Source: Limimaricola sp. G21655-S1 (GTDB taxonomy: Bacteria; Pseudomonadota; Alphaproteobacteria; Rhodobacterales; Rhodobacteraceae). Taken from it: DNA of 64,000 nt. The DNA lies in assembly GCF_027213785.1 (NCBI RefSeq), contig NZ_JAPWGO010000011.1:1-64000 (forward strand), in the 5' to 3' direction. Positions 1 through 8,466 of this stretch are shown in pieces; position 1 is the first letter of the stretch, and each line of letters opens with the position of its first letter. The notes under the pieces were generated by a model. The model was not told the DNA's origin, did not search any database, and was given only the letters and a program-made list of their open reading frames with translations. The translations under genes were made by a program, and so were the position numbers.

Positions 1-288
1 TGCGACAGCGAGAAGGAGGCGCGCAAGATCGCGCGGGCGCTCCTCGAACGCCGGCTCGCCGCCGCCGTCCATATCCGCAGGATCGACACGCTCTACCGCT
101 GGGAGGGCGAGATCCACGACCATCTGGAATGGCGGCTGGACATCAAGACGGTCGAGGCACGCTGGAACGAGGTGGTCGCGGCCATCACCGAGTTGCACAG
201 CTACGAAGAGCCCGCGATCTTTTCGACCCATATCCACCGCATCACGACCGGCGCGCTCGACTGGCTCGAAGAGAACTGCGCCGAGTGA
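1..288 (+). CDS. cutA: CutA family divalent-cation tolerance protein (3' part)
   Basis: The reading frame is open from the first base and ends at TGA 286-288, giving the last 95 residues; the start lies outside the window. The sequence fits the CutA1 family: an N-terminal stretch ending in RRLAAAVHI, then the hallmark LYRWEGEI segment, an IKT strand, and a C-terminal LHSYEEPAIF segment that corresponds to the usual HPYEVPEI motif. CutA proteins are small cytoplasmic trimers with a ferredoxin-like fold, linked to metal tolerance. Family identity is clear; the physiological role is not established from this sequence. Confidence 0.9.
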   Translation, partial: CDSEKEARKIARALLERRLAAAVHIRRIDTLYRWEGEIHDHLEWRLDIKTVEARWNEVVAAITELHSYEEPAIFSTHIHRITTGALDWLEENCAE

Positions 289-822
289 TCGCGGGCGCCG
301 GGCGCGCCGTTTCGTCCCGGCCTTATCCGGCATTTGACAGGCATTGTTCATCCCGCCGGCCCCACGATCTTGAATGGGCGCTCGGTCATGCGGTTGTGGG
401 CATTGGAAAAGACCGAGGCATCCCAAACCATCTGTCGGTGGGCAGGCGACGCAGTATCCGCGATGCCCCCCGTCCATCTCACCCCTGACAAGGTCGCACC
501 GAACAGGAGCGAGTGGAGCACGGTCATCGTCCCGTAGTTGATGTCGGGCGTGGGCGGTACGCTCGTCGAGATGCATGCAGTGGGAATGAACGACGGCGGA
601 TCACGTCCAATCCGGATGACACCTGACCTAAGGGAGCACCGCTTCGGTGTAGGTTACTCTCTCGAACGGTCAGGAGAGCGGATTCATTGTCGACCCCAGC
701 GCTGCAGCGAAGAAGAATGACCCGGGCCAAGTGCAGGGCAGGAAGAGCAACCAGGGCGGTCGAGGCCCTCGCCAATCTCTTCGATCGCGAGCTGCGGTCC
801 CGCCAGAAAGGAGGCTTCGACG
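289..822. other. Gene-poor stretch after cutA
   Basis: About 530 bases without a convincing gene. Short open frames on both strands lack a good ribosome binding site and resemble no family I know. The last bases carry a strong Shine-Dalgarno (AAAGGAGG at about 808-815) for the DUF3085 gene at 823. The stretch may be decayed mobile DNA, but no insertion-sequence ends or target duplications were seen. Confidence 0.4.
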
Positions 823-1389
823 ATGAGGGCGACGTTCGACGCGGACCACCTGCTCGAACTCCTGGCCCTTTCGGAAACCGCGAGAACGCGCCGGCCGACC
901 TATGCCCAGCTCTTCGATCCCACACTCTGGCGCGCCGACTTGGAGGCCGCGGGACGCGCTGCAGCGATGGAGGGGCTTCGCACGGATGTTTGTCCGAACC
1001 CGACCATTGACGACCTCGACTGCACCAGGATTCCGCCGGGGCTGATGCTGGCTGGTGACGAAGGTATCTATTTCATGACGAACGCGGTCTCCCCGGAAAT
1101 GGAGGCGCTTCGCGCTCGAGGCCGTCATGTCGCCTACGCTCGCGAGGCCGATCCCACCTGGATGCCCTGCAAGGACGTGCGGCATGCCCAGCATACCATC
1201 TTCGGCCGAGAGGACGGGGTCGAGTTCCTCGGAGCGGAGCAGCTGCAAAGGGGACTCGTGCCGGGATCGCTCTACGAGATCCACATCACCGCCAAGGCAA
1301 TCGTCCTGCCGAGCTTGAAGGGGGCCTTCAAGGGAGCGCTTTGCCCTGACCGGCATCCGGGAACAGCGATACGCGATACCCGCCGCTGA
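823..1389 (+). CDS. DUF3085 domain protein
   Basis: A 188-residue protein preceded by AAAGGAGG at good spacing. It resembles DUF3085 proteins: an N-terminal helical part with ARTRRPTYAQLFDP, a central TRIPPGLMLAGDEGIYFMTN segment, then HVAYAREADP and a DDGVEF-like segment (REDGVEF). The family is of unknown function and, as I recall, is carried mostly on plasmids and genomic islands of alphaproteobacteria. No signal peptide or membrane segment is visible. Its company here (decayed genes on both sides) fits a plasmid-derived accessory region. Confidence 0.65.
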   Translation: MRATFDADHLLELLALSETARTRRPTYAQLFDPTLWRADLEAAGRAAAMEGLRTDVCPNPTIDDLDCTRIPPGLMLAGDEGIYFMTNAVSPEMEALRARGRHVAYAREADPTWMPCKDVRHAQHTIFGREDGVEFLGAEQLQRGLVPGSLYEIHITAKAIVLPSLKGAFKGALCPDRHPGTAIRDTRR

Positions 1390-1629
1390 CCGCCCGACAC
1401 GAGTATGTGTCCATTGGCAGAAGCTAAAGGGGATCCCACCGGCTGCAGAGCATGAATGCGATTATGGGGCGGCCGCGGAGAGTGCCGTCCGAAGTAATGA
1501 GCCCATCTCGGGGGGCGAAGAGCTTCAGCGGGGGCAGGACATTCCCGCCACGTGCCGTTTCCTCGAAGAGCGGGGGCCAGCCGATTGACACCTGGCCAGC
1601 CCCCCAGAACAGCCCGGATGAAATCCGGG

Positions 1630-2448
1630 TTACTGGGCATTCACCTCGCCGTCAGCGTCGGCATCGGCATCGGCGCCAGCATCGGCATCCGTATCGGTAT
1701 CGGTATCGGTATCGGCAGCGTCGTCTTCCTGACCTTCAGTATCCAGACCCGTGTCTTGTTCCAGATCCGTATCTTGGGTCTCTTCGTCGCCCGCGCCTTC
1801 TTCGACAGGCTCGCCGTCCTCGTCGTTGCCTTCCCCGTCGGTATCCTCGCCTTCCTCGATGAAGCCTTCGGTTTCCGTATCATTCGGATCGATCGCGGGT
1901 TCGTCTTCCTCGACCGCGTCCCGCTCCTCATCGTCCTCCGAGGCCGAACGGGACTCGGGATCGGCCACATCGGGCGAAGGCATGGGCTCGATGACCACGA
2001 CACCGTCAGCCACGCCCTCGGGCACGGCGAACATCACCATCACCGGCGCCCCGTCTCGCATCACCGGGGCATCCACATCGGTCATCTCCGGCCCGAAATC
2101 GAAGGTGCCGTTGTCGTTATTCTCGACATGCAACATGGCCATCAATTGAGTTCCGGCAGGCAGCGCCTCCGGAATCGTCACCGCCACGTCGGCATTTTCG
2201 CCGGCAGTCACCGAGGCATGCCCCAGCACTTCACCGGCCGTGCCATCAGCAGCGACGGCATGCACGACGATGTAGCCGTCCTGCAGCGCGGTGATGAGCG
2301 GGAAGGTCACGGTGGTCTGTCCGTCCACCATCGACATCTGCATCATCGCGTCTTCGGTGACCACGATCATCGTTTCGTCATCCTGCGCCAGGGCCCCCCC
2401 GGCCATAAGCGCGGAGAGAGCGGCAGCACTTGCAAAGGCCTTGATCAT
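1630..2448 (-). CDS. Secreted DUF7282-like protein with long acidic repeat tail
   Basis: I place the start at the ATG 2446-2448 because GGAGG lies just upstream and the protein then opens with a signal peptide (MIKAFASAAALSALMAGG, cleavage after ALA-Q), giving 272 residues. Residues about 25-140 resemble the DUF7282 fold: a DGYIVVHAV strand, GEVLGHASVTAG, a PAGTQLMAMLH strand and a final VMFAVPEG. The C-terminal half is almost entirely Asp, Glu, Gly and Thr, ending in Asp-Ala/Asp-Thr repeats. Such a tail could bind cations or keep the protein soluble at high salt; this is inference. No anchor or sorting motif is visible. Confidence 0.7.
   Translation of the reverse strand: MIKAFASAAALSALMAGGALAQDDETMIVVTEDAMMQMSMVDGQTTVTFPLITALQDGYIVVHAVAADGTAGEVLGHASVTAGENADVAVTIPEALPAGTQLMAMLHVENNDNGTFDFGPEMTDVDAPVMRDGAPVMVMFAVPEGVADGVVVIEPMPSPDVADPESRSASEDDEERDAVEEDEPAIDPNDTETEGFIEEGEDTDGEGNDEDGEPVEEGAGDEETQDTDLEQDTGLDTEGQEDDAADTDTDTDTDADAGADADADADGEVNAQ
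1651..1722. repeat. Hexanucleotide-type repeat in the acidic tail gene
   Basis: Short tandem units GGCATC and GGTATC (plus-strand reading) recur across this stretch. On the minus strand they encode alternating Asp-Ala and Asp-Thr dipeptides near the C terminus of the DUF7282-like secreted protein. Runs of this kind can change length by strand slippage in multiples of six bases, which keeps the frame. Confidence 0.6.
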
Positions 2449-2622
2449 CGGAACCTCCATGATGAATCTGCGCGCATAACTCGCCACGGTCAGCTTGGTT
2501 CATCAGGGCGCTCGGCATACTCATCTCCGGCCCCGCGCGGCGATCGGCAGCGCGCTCGCCTTGCTGAGAGCCGTCTCAATATCAGTGAAGGCGCACCCCA
2601 TCGCCCACACCGAAACCTCTCG

Positions 2623-2988
2623 CTAATCCCTGCGGTGGCTGCGCGCCGTTTCGCGCACCTTGGCCGACGGCATGACGGTGCGCCTCTGCAGCCGAGCCTG
2701 CCTGAACGGCCGACCAGCGAGACGCCCGCCGAGGCATGGCACCGTCCAGATCCACGCGGTCCGCCGGCCAGTGATCTCCCGTAGGAGACCAAGCTCCGTC
2801 ATCGCGTCCAGCAGGGTCAGCGCGGTGCGGATCGGCACGCCTCTTGTCTGGGCAAGCAGCGCCGAACTCAGCGCAGGCGCGGTGTCGCAGGTCTGGACCG
2901 CATCGGACCCCCTCGGCTCTGCTCGGCGAAGCGCTTCGAGAAGCTTCCCTCGCCGGGCTCCGGTCGGTCCTGCCCAATGGCGCGACAA
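2623..2988 (-). pseudogene. Remnant of a plasmid HTH protein (DUF1612-like C terminus)
   Basis: Residues about 15-83 of this frame resemble only the C-terminal part of DUF1612/HTH proteins found beside plasmid replication genes: a helical lead (KLLEALRRAEPRG), then a winged-helix-like RTALTLLDAMTELGLLREIT followed by GRRTAWIW. The large N-terminal domain of that family is absent, no start codon with a ribosome binding site is seen, and the tail after residue 83 is unlike the family. I read it as a decayed gene fragment. The match is from memory of the family pattern and is moderate. Confidence 0.4.
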
Positions 2989-3091
2989 CGCTCTTCCAGC
3001 TTGAACCCAACGATGCCGGCGGGGGCGGTCACATCACCAATGCCGCTCTCAAATCAGAATGCACAGTCGACAGCCGCGCGCCAAGCGCGGT

Positions 3092-4225
3092 TCAGCCGTT
3101 CATCCCGGCCGCATAGGCAGTGCGCGATGGACGATGCAAGTTCACCCGCTTGTCATAGCCGCAATTGCAGTTCGGGCATTTCAGGTTGAAGGCATGCCGC
3201 GCGAAGCTCCGGTGCCGCTCGTTGAACAACAGCTCAGAAAGCCTGTGCTCGTGCAGAGAGCCGAGCTTGAAAGTGACGAAGCACATCTGAACCGTCCCGT
3301 CTGGTCCGATCCAGAGCATGTCATGGCTGGTGCAGGGCAACCGCATTGCGGATTTGCGGATCAACCAGTCGGGAATCGAACGGATACCCCGTTCCGTATT
3401 GCGGATGAGACCGGGGTCGCGCTGCTTTTCCTCGAGCAGGATCGAGGCGACCTCCTCCAGGATCGGGCGATCCTCCTCTTCGAACCAAAAGCGCTGTTCG
3501 CTTTCACGCTCGGGTCTCACGAAATAGGGGAGGGAGTAATGGATAAGGTTTATATAGACTTGCATCTGGTGGTCACGCGCGAACTGCAATGTCCGCCTGA
3601 CGCTGTCGGGTCGTCCTGTGCTGCGCATCAGCAGCCAATCCAGTCCCATCGGCAATGTGTCGACCCCATGCCTTGACCGTGTCGCGGCCAGCGACCTGCT
3701 CAGGGCCTCGAAGGCTCCGGGCCTCTGGACGTAGGCGTCGTAATCCTCCTCCAGCCCGTAAAAGCCGATCGAGACCCGCTTGAGCCCAGCCTCGACAAGC
3801 CGATCTATCTTCTTGTCGAGCAGCAGGCCATTTGTCGTGACATACATGTTCAGCCCGTGATGAGCGATCCGCTCGACATACTTGTCGAGGTCGCGATGCA
3901 GAAGCGGCTCGCCGCCATAGAGCCGGATGGTCCCGATGCCGAGTTCCTTGCAGTCGTCGATAAGCTTGGCGCCAACCTCCCACGGAAGCTGATGGCTTGG
4001 CATGAAGTCCCGGCCGTAGCTGCAGGCTCCGCAGCGCAGGTTGCAGTTCGCAGTCAGGCTGAGGAAGACCTCGTGCGGGGCCGGTCGCACCACCTTATCG
4101 GTCACCTGCGCCAGCGAGAAATGTGCGATGCGCATCTGCTCTCTGAGCAGCTTGACCGGGGCGTAAAGTGGTGATCCGCGCAGGGCCTTCTTTACCTGCC
4201 TCTCGATCCTGTTGCTGTTGACCAT
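3092..4225 (-). CDS. Radical SAM / SPASM-like enzyme
   Basis: 377 residues from ATG 4223-4225, chosen because a GAGGGGG ribosome binding site sits about seven bases upstream. Cysteines in CNLRCGAC (residues about 61-68, CX3CX2C) bind the radical SAM iron-sulfur cluster, and GGEP (about 104-107) is the usual SAM-contacting segment. The C-terminal third has further cysteines (CTSHD, CFVTF, CPNCNC) typical of a SPASM-like auxiliary cluster. Such enzymes modify peptides, sugars or proteins; the substrate cannot be read here. It is the last gene of a minus-strand group with a glycosyltransferase, an ABC exporter and a kinase-like protein, so it may act on the exported product. Confidence 0.8.
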   Translation of the reverse strand: MVNSNRIERQVKKALRGSPLYAPVKLLREQMRIAHFSLAQVTDKVVRPAPHEVFLSLTANCNLRCGACSYGRDFMPSHQLPWEVGAKLIDDCKELGIGTIRLYGGEPLLHRDLDKYVERIAHHGLNMYVTTNGLLLDKKIDRLVEAGLKRVSIGFYGLEEDYDAYVQRPGAFEALSRSLAATRSRHGVDTLPMGLDWLLMRSTGRPDSVRRTLQFARDHQMQVYINLIHYSLPYFVRPERESEQRFWFEEEDRPILEEVASILLEEKQRDPGLIRNTERGIRSIPDWLIRKSAMRLPCTSHDMLWIGPDGTVQMCFVTFKLGSLHEHRLSELLFNERHRSFARHAFNLKCPNCNCGYDKRVNLHRPSRTAYAAGMNG

Positions 4226-4255
4226 CAAACCGTCCCCCTCGAAAAAACACACCTG

Positions 4256-5419
4256 TCACGAAGTCACTCTGTCAGGGCGCAGCCCCCCCGGTATGGACGA
4301 GGGCAAGCGACCCGCCAGCGCCCGTTCGTAAAGTCTGACAAGATCTCGGCTCCAATCGTCGAGACGGTGATGCTGCTCCACCTTGAGGCGGGCGGCTCGT
4401 CCCAGATCGCAACGCTTGCGCGGATCCCCAGCCAGCTCGTACATGGCCGCCGCCAAGGCCTCCGCGTCCTCCATCGCGACGCAGTAGCCGACCTGCCGAT
4501 CGACCAGCGCCTCGGCGGAACCAGCAGGGGTAACGATGACCGGCATCGCATGAGCCATCGCCTCGAGCAGGGCGATGGACAGGCCTTCATCGCGCGACGC
4601 ACTCAGATAGACGTCATGCGTGATCATGAGCCGGGAAATATCGCTGCGCGGACCCAGAAAGCGAACCACGGACTCCAGTCCCAGATCGCGGCTGAACGCC
4701 CGTAGACGAGAGGCTTCGCTGCCCTCGCCGGCGATCGAGAGACGAAACCTGATGCCGCGATCCAATAGGTGCCTAGCGGCCACCAAGGCGGTCTCAACAC
4801 GTTTCTCAGGAGCCAGGCGGCCGACCACGAGGAAGGCCACCGGCTCGGACGCATCGCGACCGGCGGCGCGGCCCGCCTCGATCATGGCTAGAGGGGGAGC
4901 AGGTGGGGCGGGATTGGCAAGCGTCGCGATCGGCAGAGATCCCAGCCGATCACGATTGTCGCGGGCAACGCTGTCGGAGCAGGCCGTCGCGCCCCGGCTG
5001 CCGGCCCGGAGCGCCATGCTCTCGGCCAGGTCGCGCAGCCCGTCGACGCCGCGGCGTCCGGGACTTGGCAAGTGCAGCCCGCCTATCACCGGAACGCCGG
5101 CGATGGCGCCCGCGATCGGGGCCAGAGTGTTCGCGCGTCTCAAATGGGCGTGGACGAGATCGACCTTGGCGGCCCGCAGTTCGCGGGCCAGCCGCCAGAT
5201 CATCAGCCCCACCCTGCCCCGCTCAGGAGACAAATGGGCGACGGATACGCCCGCCGCGCGCAAGCGGTCGCAATACCCGGTGCCCGCAGGAGGAGAAAGA
5301 ACAATCACCCGTAGCTTCAACCCGGCTTGGGGCCGCTGACCGGCGAGCTGGACCAAAAGCTCCTGCGTGCCGCCGCATTTCAGATTTCCGATCACCTGCG
5401 CAACATGCAAAGACGTCAT
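4256..5419 (-). CDS. Glycosyltransferase family 4
   Basis: A GT-B glycosyltransferase of 387 residues. The N-terminal domain opens with HVAQVIGNLKCGGTQELL, as in sugar transferases that accept lipid-linked or capsular glycans. The C-terminal nucleotide-sugar domain carries FLVVGRLAPEKR and the E-x7-E motif (DEGLSIALLEAMAHAMPVI). I use the ATG at 5417-5419; a longer form from 5467 would overlap the upstream ABC gene by 14 bases and neither start has a strong ribosome binding site. It likely builds the glycan handled by the neighbouring exporter; the sugar is unknown. Confidence 0.85.
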   Translation of the reverse strand: MTSLHVAQVIGNLKCGGTQELLVQLAGQRPQAGLKLRVIVLSPPAGTGYCDRLRAAGVSVAHLSPERGRVGLMIWRLARELRAAKVDLVHAHLRRANTLAPIAGAIAGVPVIGGLHLPSPGRRGVDGLRDLAESMALRAGSRGATACSDSVARDNRDRLGSLPIATLANPAPPAPPLAMIEAGRAAGRDASEPVAFLVVGRLAPEKRVETALVAARHLLDRGIRFRLSIAGEGSEASRLRAFSRDLGLESVVRFLGPRSDISRLMITHDVYLSASRDEGLSIALLEAMAHAMPVIVTPAGSAEALVDRQVGYCVAMEDAEALAAAMYELAGDPRKRCDLGRAARLKVEQHHRLDDWSRDLVRLYERALAGRLPSSIPGGLRPDRVTS

Positions 5420-5453
5420 GGTCCAAAACACTTTTCCAGCAATCGCAACAAAA

Positions 5454-7259
5454 TCACATATCGGCATTAACGAGAGATCGGAAAAGAGAACCACTCGCCA
5501 TCAGATCGCTATAACAACCCGATTCAATTTCACGACCGTCGGCAATTACGATAATCGTGTCACATTTTCGAACCGAGCTCAACCTATGGGCGGCAATGAC
5601 GACCGTCGTTTTTCCGCGTAAAGACGCAACAGCCGCATTCAGCTCGGCCTCGCTCAGCGCATCGAGCGCGCTGGTGGATTCGTCCATGACCAAGAGATCC
5701 GGCTCGCGATACACGGCGCGAGCGATGCCGATGCGCTGGCGCTGGCCGACAGAGAGATTGATCCCCCGCTCATGCAACTTGGTGTCGTATCCGTCCTGCA
5801 GATCCGCGATGAGTGGATCGAGTCCCGCAAATGCCCCCGCCCGCCAAATGCGATACTTCGAATGGTGGTCATCATTAAGTCCAAACTCGATATTCTCCCT
5901 GATAGACCCTTGGACCAGTGAGATTTCCTGCGGGACGTAAGCTACGCGTTTCCGCCATTGGCTCCTGTTTCGGTCGTCAATGGATGTGCCATCCACGGAA
6001 ATACTCCCCGATGCCGGAGTCAGCAGACCAGCCATCAGGTCGAGTATGGTGCTTTTGCCCGCGCCCGTCGCACCCACAATCCCCACGAAGGAACCTGCTG
6101 GGACGGTCAGGCTCAGGTCTCGGATCGCGGGCTGCCGAGAGCCAGGGTACCAATAAGAAATCCCTTTCAACTCGAGGGCTCTTTCCAGCCTCGGCGCGGT
6201 ACGCACATCGGCTGCCCGCGCTCCCTCGAACTCTGCTTTGCTAAGGTCAGCCCATAGCGCATCGAGGGACGGCAGATCCGTACGCAATGCCGTGGCGGCA
6301 GCGTAGACGCGCTGCAATGCCGGTATAAGCCGGGCCGCCGCGAAGGCGTAAAGGACCACTAGCGGGAGAGCGCCGCTCGAATGTGCCCCTTCACTCAGCG
6401 ACCAGATCACCAGCAGGATCATGGTGCCAAACGTCAATAACTCGAGGACGGATTTGGGAACATCCCGCAATAGCTCCGCCATCGTCTGTGCCTCGTTCTT
6501 GCGCCGGTAGGCCTCCTCGAATTTCGCCCGATAAAATCCCTGCATGCCGTACAGCCAGATTTCCCGAGAACCTGCCAATGCTTCGCCAAGGGTTTTCGCC
6601 GCCTGGGCGTTTGCGCGAACCCGCTCGGCACCTAGATGTCGGATGCGGCCGCTCACTACGGAAAATACCGCTCCATATCCGCATCCCAGCAGTAGACCCA
6701 TGGTGATCGCCGCTGCCGGCTCGACCACGATCAGCAAAAGGACGAGGAAGATCGCGGTGCTGCCATTGGCAAAAAGGCGCACGGCGTTCATCATCACCCC
6801 GTTCACCACTCTCTCGACCTCAGACTGTATGTTGGAGATGAGACTGGCGGAATGTCGGGTATGAGTTCGATCCAGGGACTTCTGCATGTACTGCGCAAAC
6901 AGCCGGGACGCAAAGCTCACGCTTTGACCTCTCGCAAACCTCCTCAGGTAGAAAAGACCAAAAATTCGAAGAGATGTAACCACGGAAATGGTTACCAGCG
7001 AGCATAGCGCTAGCGCGATCAGGAACTGAGTATCGTCCGAGAACTCGAAAAAATCGTAGGCCTTCGCGAAGCTGGGCTTCTCTTCAATCGAACTCGGATC
7101 TGCAGCCACCACCAGGAAAGGGATGACAGACATGACCCCGATCATGTCACCGACACCAATTGCGAGACCAATCGTCAGAGCCATCCACAATCGGCGACGT
7201 TCTTGCTGATCGAGCAGCTCTGATATCTTGCCTAACAACTTGAACAAACCCGCTCCCAT
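5454..7259 (-). CDS. ABC-type exporter, fused permease and ATPase
   Basis: 601 residues: a six-helix transmembrane domain (about residues 25-320) followed by an ATP-binding domain with Walker A GATGAGKST (396-404), signature LSVGQ and Walker B LLVMDE, and the switch histidine in AAHRLSS. The layout is that of MsbA/PglK-type half transporters, which flip lipid-linked glycans or export lipids and peptides. No peptidase domain is present at the N terminus, which argues against a bacteriocin exporter. With GT4 and radical SAM genes downstream, glycan or modified-peptide export is the best guess. The gene is visibly less GC-rich than the rest of the window. Confidence 0.85.
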   Translation of the reverse strand: MGAGLFKLLGKISELLDQQERRRLWMALTIGLAIGVGDMIGVMSVIPFLVVAADPSSIEEKPSFAKAYDFFEFSDDTQFLIALALCSLVTISVVTSLRIFGLFYLRRFARGQSVSFASRLFAQYMQKSLDRTHTRHSASLISNIQSEVERVVNGVMMNAVRLFANGSTAIFLVLLLIVVEPAAAITMGLLLGCGYGAVFSVVSGRIRHLGAERVRANAQAAKTLGEALAGSREIWLYGMQGFYRAKFEEAYRRKNEAQTMAELLRDVPKSVLELLTFGTMILLVIWSLSEGAHSSGALPLVVLYAFAAARLIPALQRVYAAATALRTDLPSLDALWADLSKAEFEGARAADVRTAPRLERALELKGISYWYPGSRQPAIRDLSLTVPAGSFVGIVGATGAGKSTILDLMAGLLTPASGSISVDGTSIDDRNRSQWRKRVAYVPQEISLVQGSIRENIEFGLNDDHHSKYRIWRAGAFAGLDPLIADLQDGYDTKLHERGINLSVGQRQRIGIARAVYREPDLLVMDESTSALDALSEAELNAAVASLRGKTTVVIAAHRLSSVRKCDTIIVIADGREIESGCYSDLMASGSLFRSLVNADM

Positions 7260-7308
7260 CCGAGGACTAGGAAACCCACACTGCTTTAAAAAATTCCGAT
7301 CCGTGCTC

Positions 7309-7998
7309 TTATACCTCCAGCTGCGTCAATCTCGGAGCACATCGAGCCGAGACGCGTCCGGCGTGCTTTGATGCCACGACCAAGGCCTTTTGGAACGGAT
7401 GCCGTCTCCATGATAGGTGTCGTTCCAGCGGCGGATTGGATGGCGGTGTTTCCTCGGAACCGACCAAGTCCCGATACAGTGCCGTAACGAATTTGGCGTA
7501 TCTAGCGTTGGCAAAGGCACTGTAGTGACGCCTGATCAAGCCCAGTTCCTCGATAGGGTAGACGCCTTCGAGATCGATCATGCTCATCGCGCTCCCACAG
7601 AGCATGCTGTGTGCATGGCCGAATTGGACGGCGAAATATTTGGTGCCTGCCGTTCTGTCGAGGACCAGCCGAAAGAACGAAGGATCGAAGCTTTTTAGAG
7701 GGCGACATTCCTTCATGACATAACCACGGCAAACGCCACGCCCGAATATCAATGCGCGCAACGCGGGGACCGTCCGGATATCATAAAAGCCGCTTTCCAA
7801 AGCGCCCATTATGTTGTCTCGACGAATGTAGCTCGCGTTCCATATCTTGTAGTACAGTCGGCCGGTTTCATTGGATTCGGTCGGCCCAGACAGGACCCAG
7901 CGCGAATGATCCTGACCGCCGATGTGCCGTCGCACGACCTTGTGCAACGTTAAAGAAGCGACATCTATGTCGGAAAGTTCGAGGTTTGCAATCTGCAT
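7309..7998 (-). CDS. Unrecognised protein, possibly kinase-like
   Basis: 229 residues from ATG 7996-7998, which has a GGGGG tract a few bases upstream; an upstream ATG at 8028 lacks one. I do not recognise a named family. The stretch RLYYKIWNASYIRRD followed later by GRGVCRGYVM and SMIDLEGVYPIEELG resembles small kinase-like proteins I have seen in surface-polysaccharide regions, where a Lys in the first strand and an Asp in the IDLEGV segment would be the catalytic pair. There is no signal peptide or membrane helix. It is the first gene of the group that continues with the exporter, GT4 and radical SAM genes, and its GC is low compared with the window. Confidence 0.45.
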   Translation of the reverse strand: MQIANLELSDIDVASLTLHKVVRRHIGGQDHSRWVLSGPTESNETGRLYYKIWNASYIRRDNIMGALESGFYDIRTVPALRALIFGRGVCRGYVMKECRPLKSFDPSFFRLVLDRTAGTKYFAVQFGHAHSMLCGSAMSMIDLEGVYPIEELGLIRRHYSAFANARYAKFVTALYRDLVGSEETPPSNPPLERHLSWRRHPFQKALVVASKHAGRVSARCAPRLTQLEV

Positions 7999-8199
7999 GC
8001 GACCCCCGCGATGGCGTTTTTCAAGCATAGGTCGACAAAGTTGGATCCGTCAATCTCCAATTTTTGCCATCCGTATCCTATATTATTAACGAACCTTAAA
8101 CACCTTCGCGCTTCGACTTCCGCTGTCGCCGAAATCCATGGACAAAAAAATATTGTCCGCCCCTGCTCTCACTTCCAAGTACCTGCGTTAATAGTACTC

Positions 8200-8213
8200 T
8201 CGTATTAATACGA
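8200..8213. promoter_or_regulatory. Perfect 14-bp palindrome in divergent intergenic region
   Basis: TCGTATTAATACGA is a perfect palindrome inside an AT-rich stretch (about 8060-8220) between the minus-strand gene starting at 7998 and phoX at 8467. It has the size and placement of a dimeric regulator's operator. It does not look like a Pho box, and no CTGTCAT repeats were found. Confidence 0.35.
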
Positions 8214-8429
8214 CCGCATTTCAGGATGGCCGGTGAATGGTGTCGGAATGGATCCACGTTTTTTGGTAGCTGCGTTTGCAGGTTCCGGAATCAGGAACCA
8301 GTCCGATGGATACAGTTGCCAGTGCTTCCTTGCGGCGGCGGGGCTCATCCCGGTCCGGATTTGTTGGGAGACGGGCCTGCGGGCGCATTCCTCGGGTTAC
8401 AACTCGAGGCTTCGGTGCCAAGATCGGCC

Positions 8430-8453
8430 TCGCCTGGCGACGCGGCCAGGCGA
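8430..8453 (+). promoter_or_regulatory. Stem-loop directly upstream of the phoX ribosome binding site
   Basis: TCGCCTGGC (8430-8438) pairs perfectly with GCCAGGCGA (8445-8453) around a six-base loop. The 3' arm ends next to the GGGAGGA ribosome binding site of phoX. In the mRNA it would form a hairpin touching the translation start. It could be a small terminator or attenuator, or protect the 5' end; the sequence alone does not decide. Confidence 0.4.
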
Positions 8454-8466
8454 GGGAGGAAAGAAC

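Noticed and set aside
8233-8466. N-terminal extension of phoX from an upstream GTG
   Set aside because: The strong ribosome binding site and the Tat signal begin at 8467; the extension resembles nothing and would bury the signal peptide.
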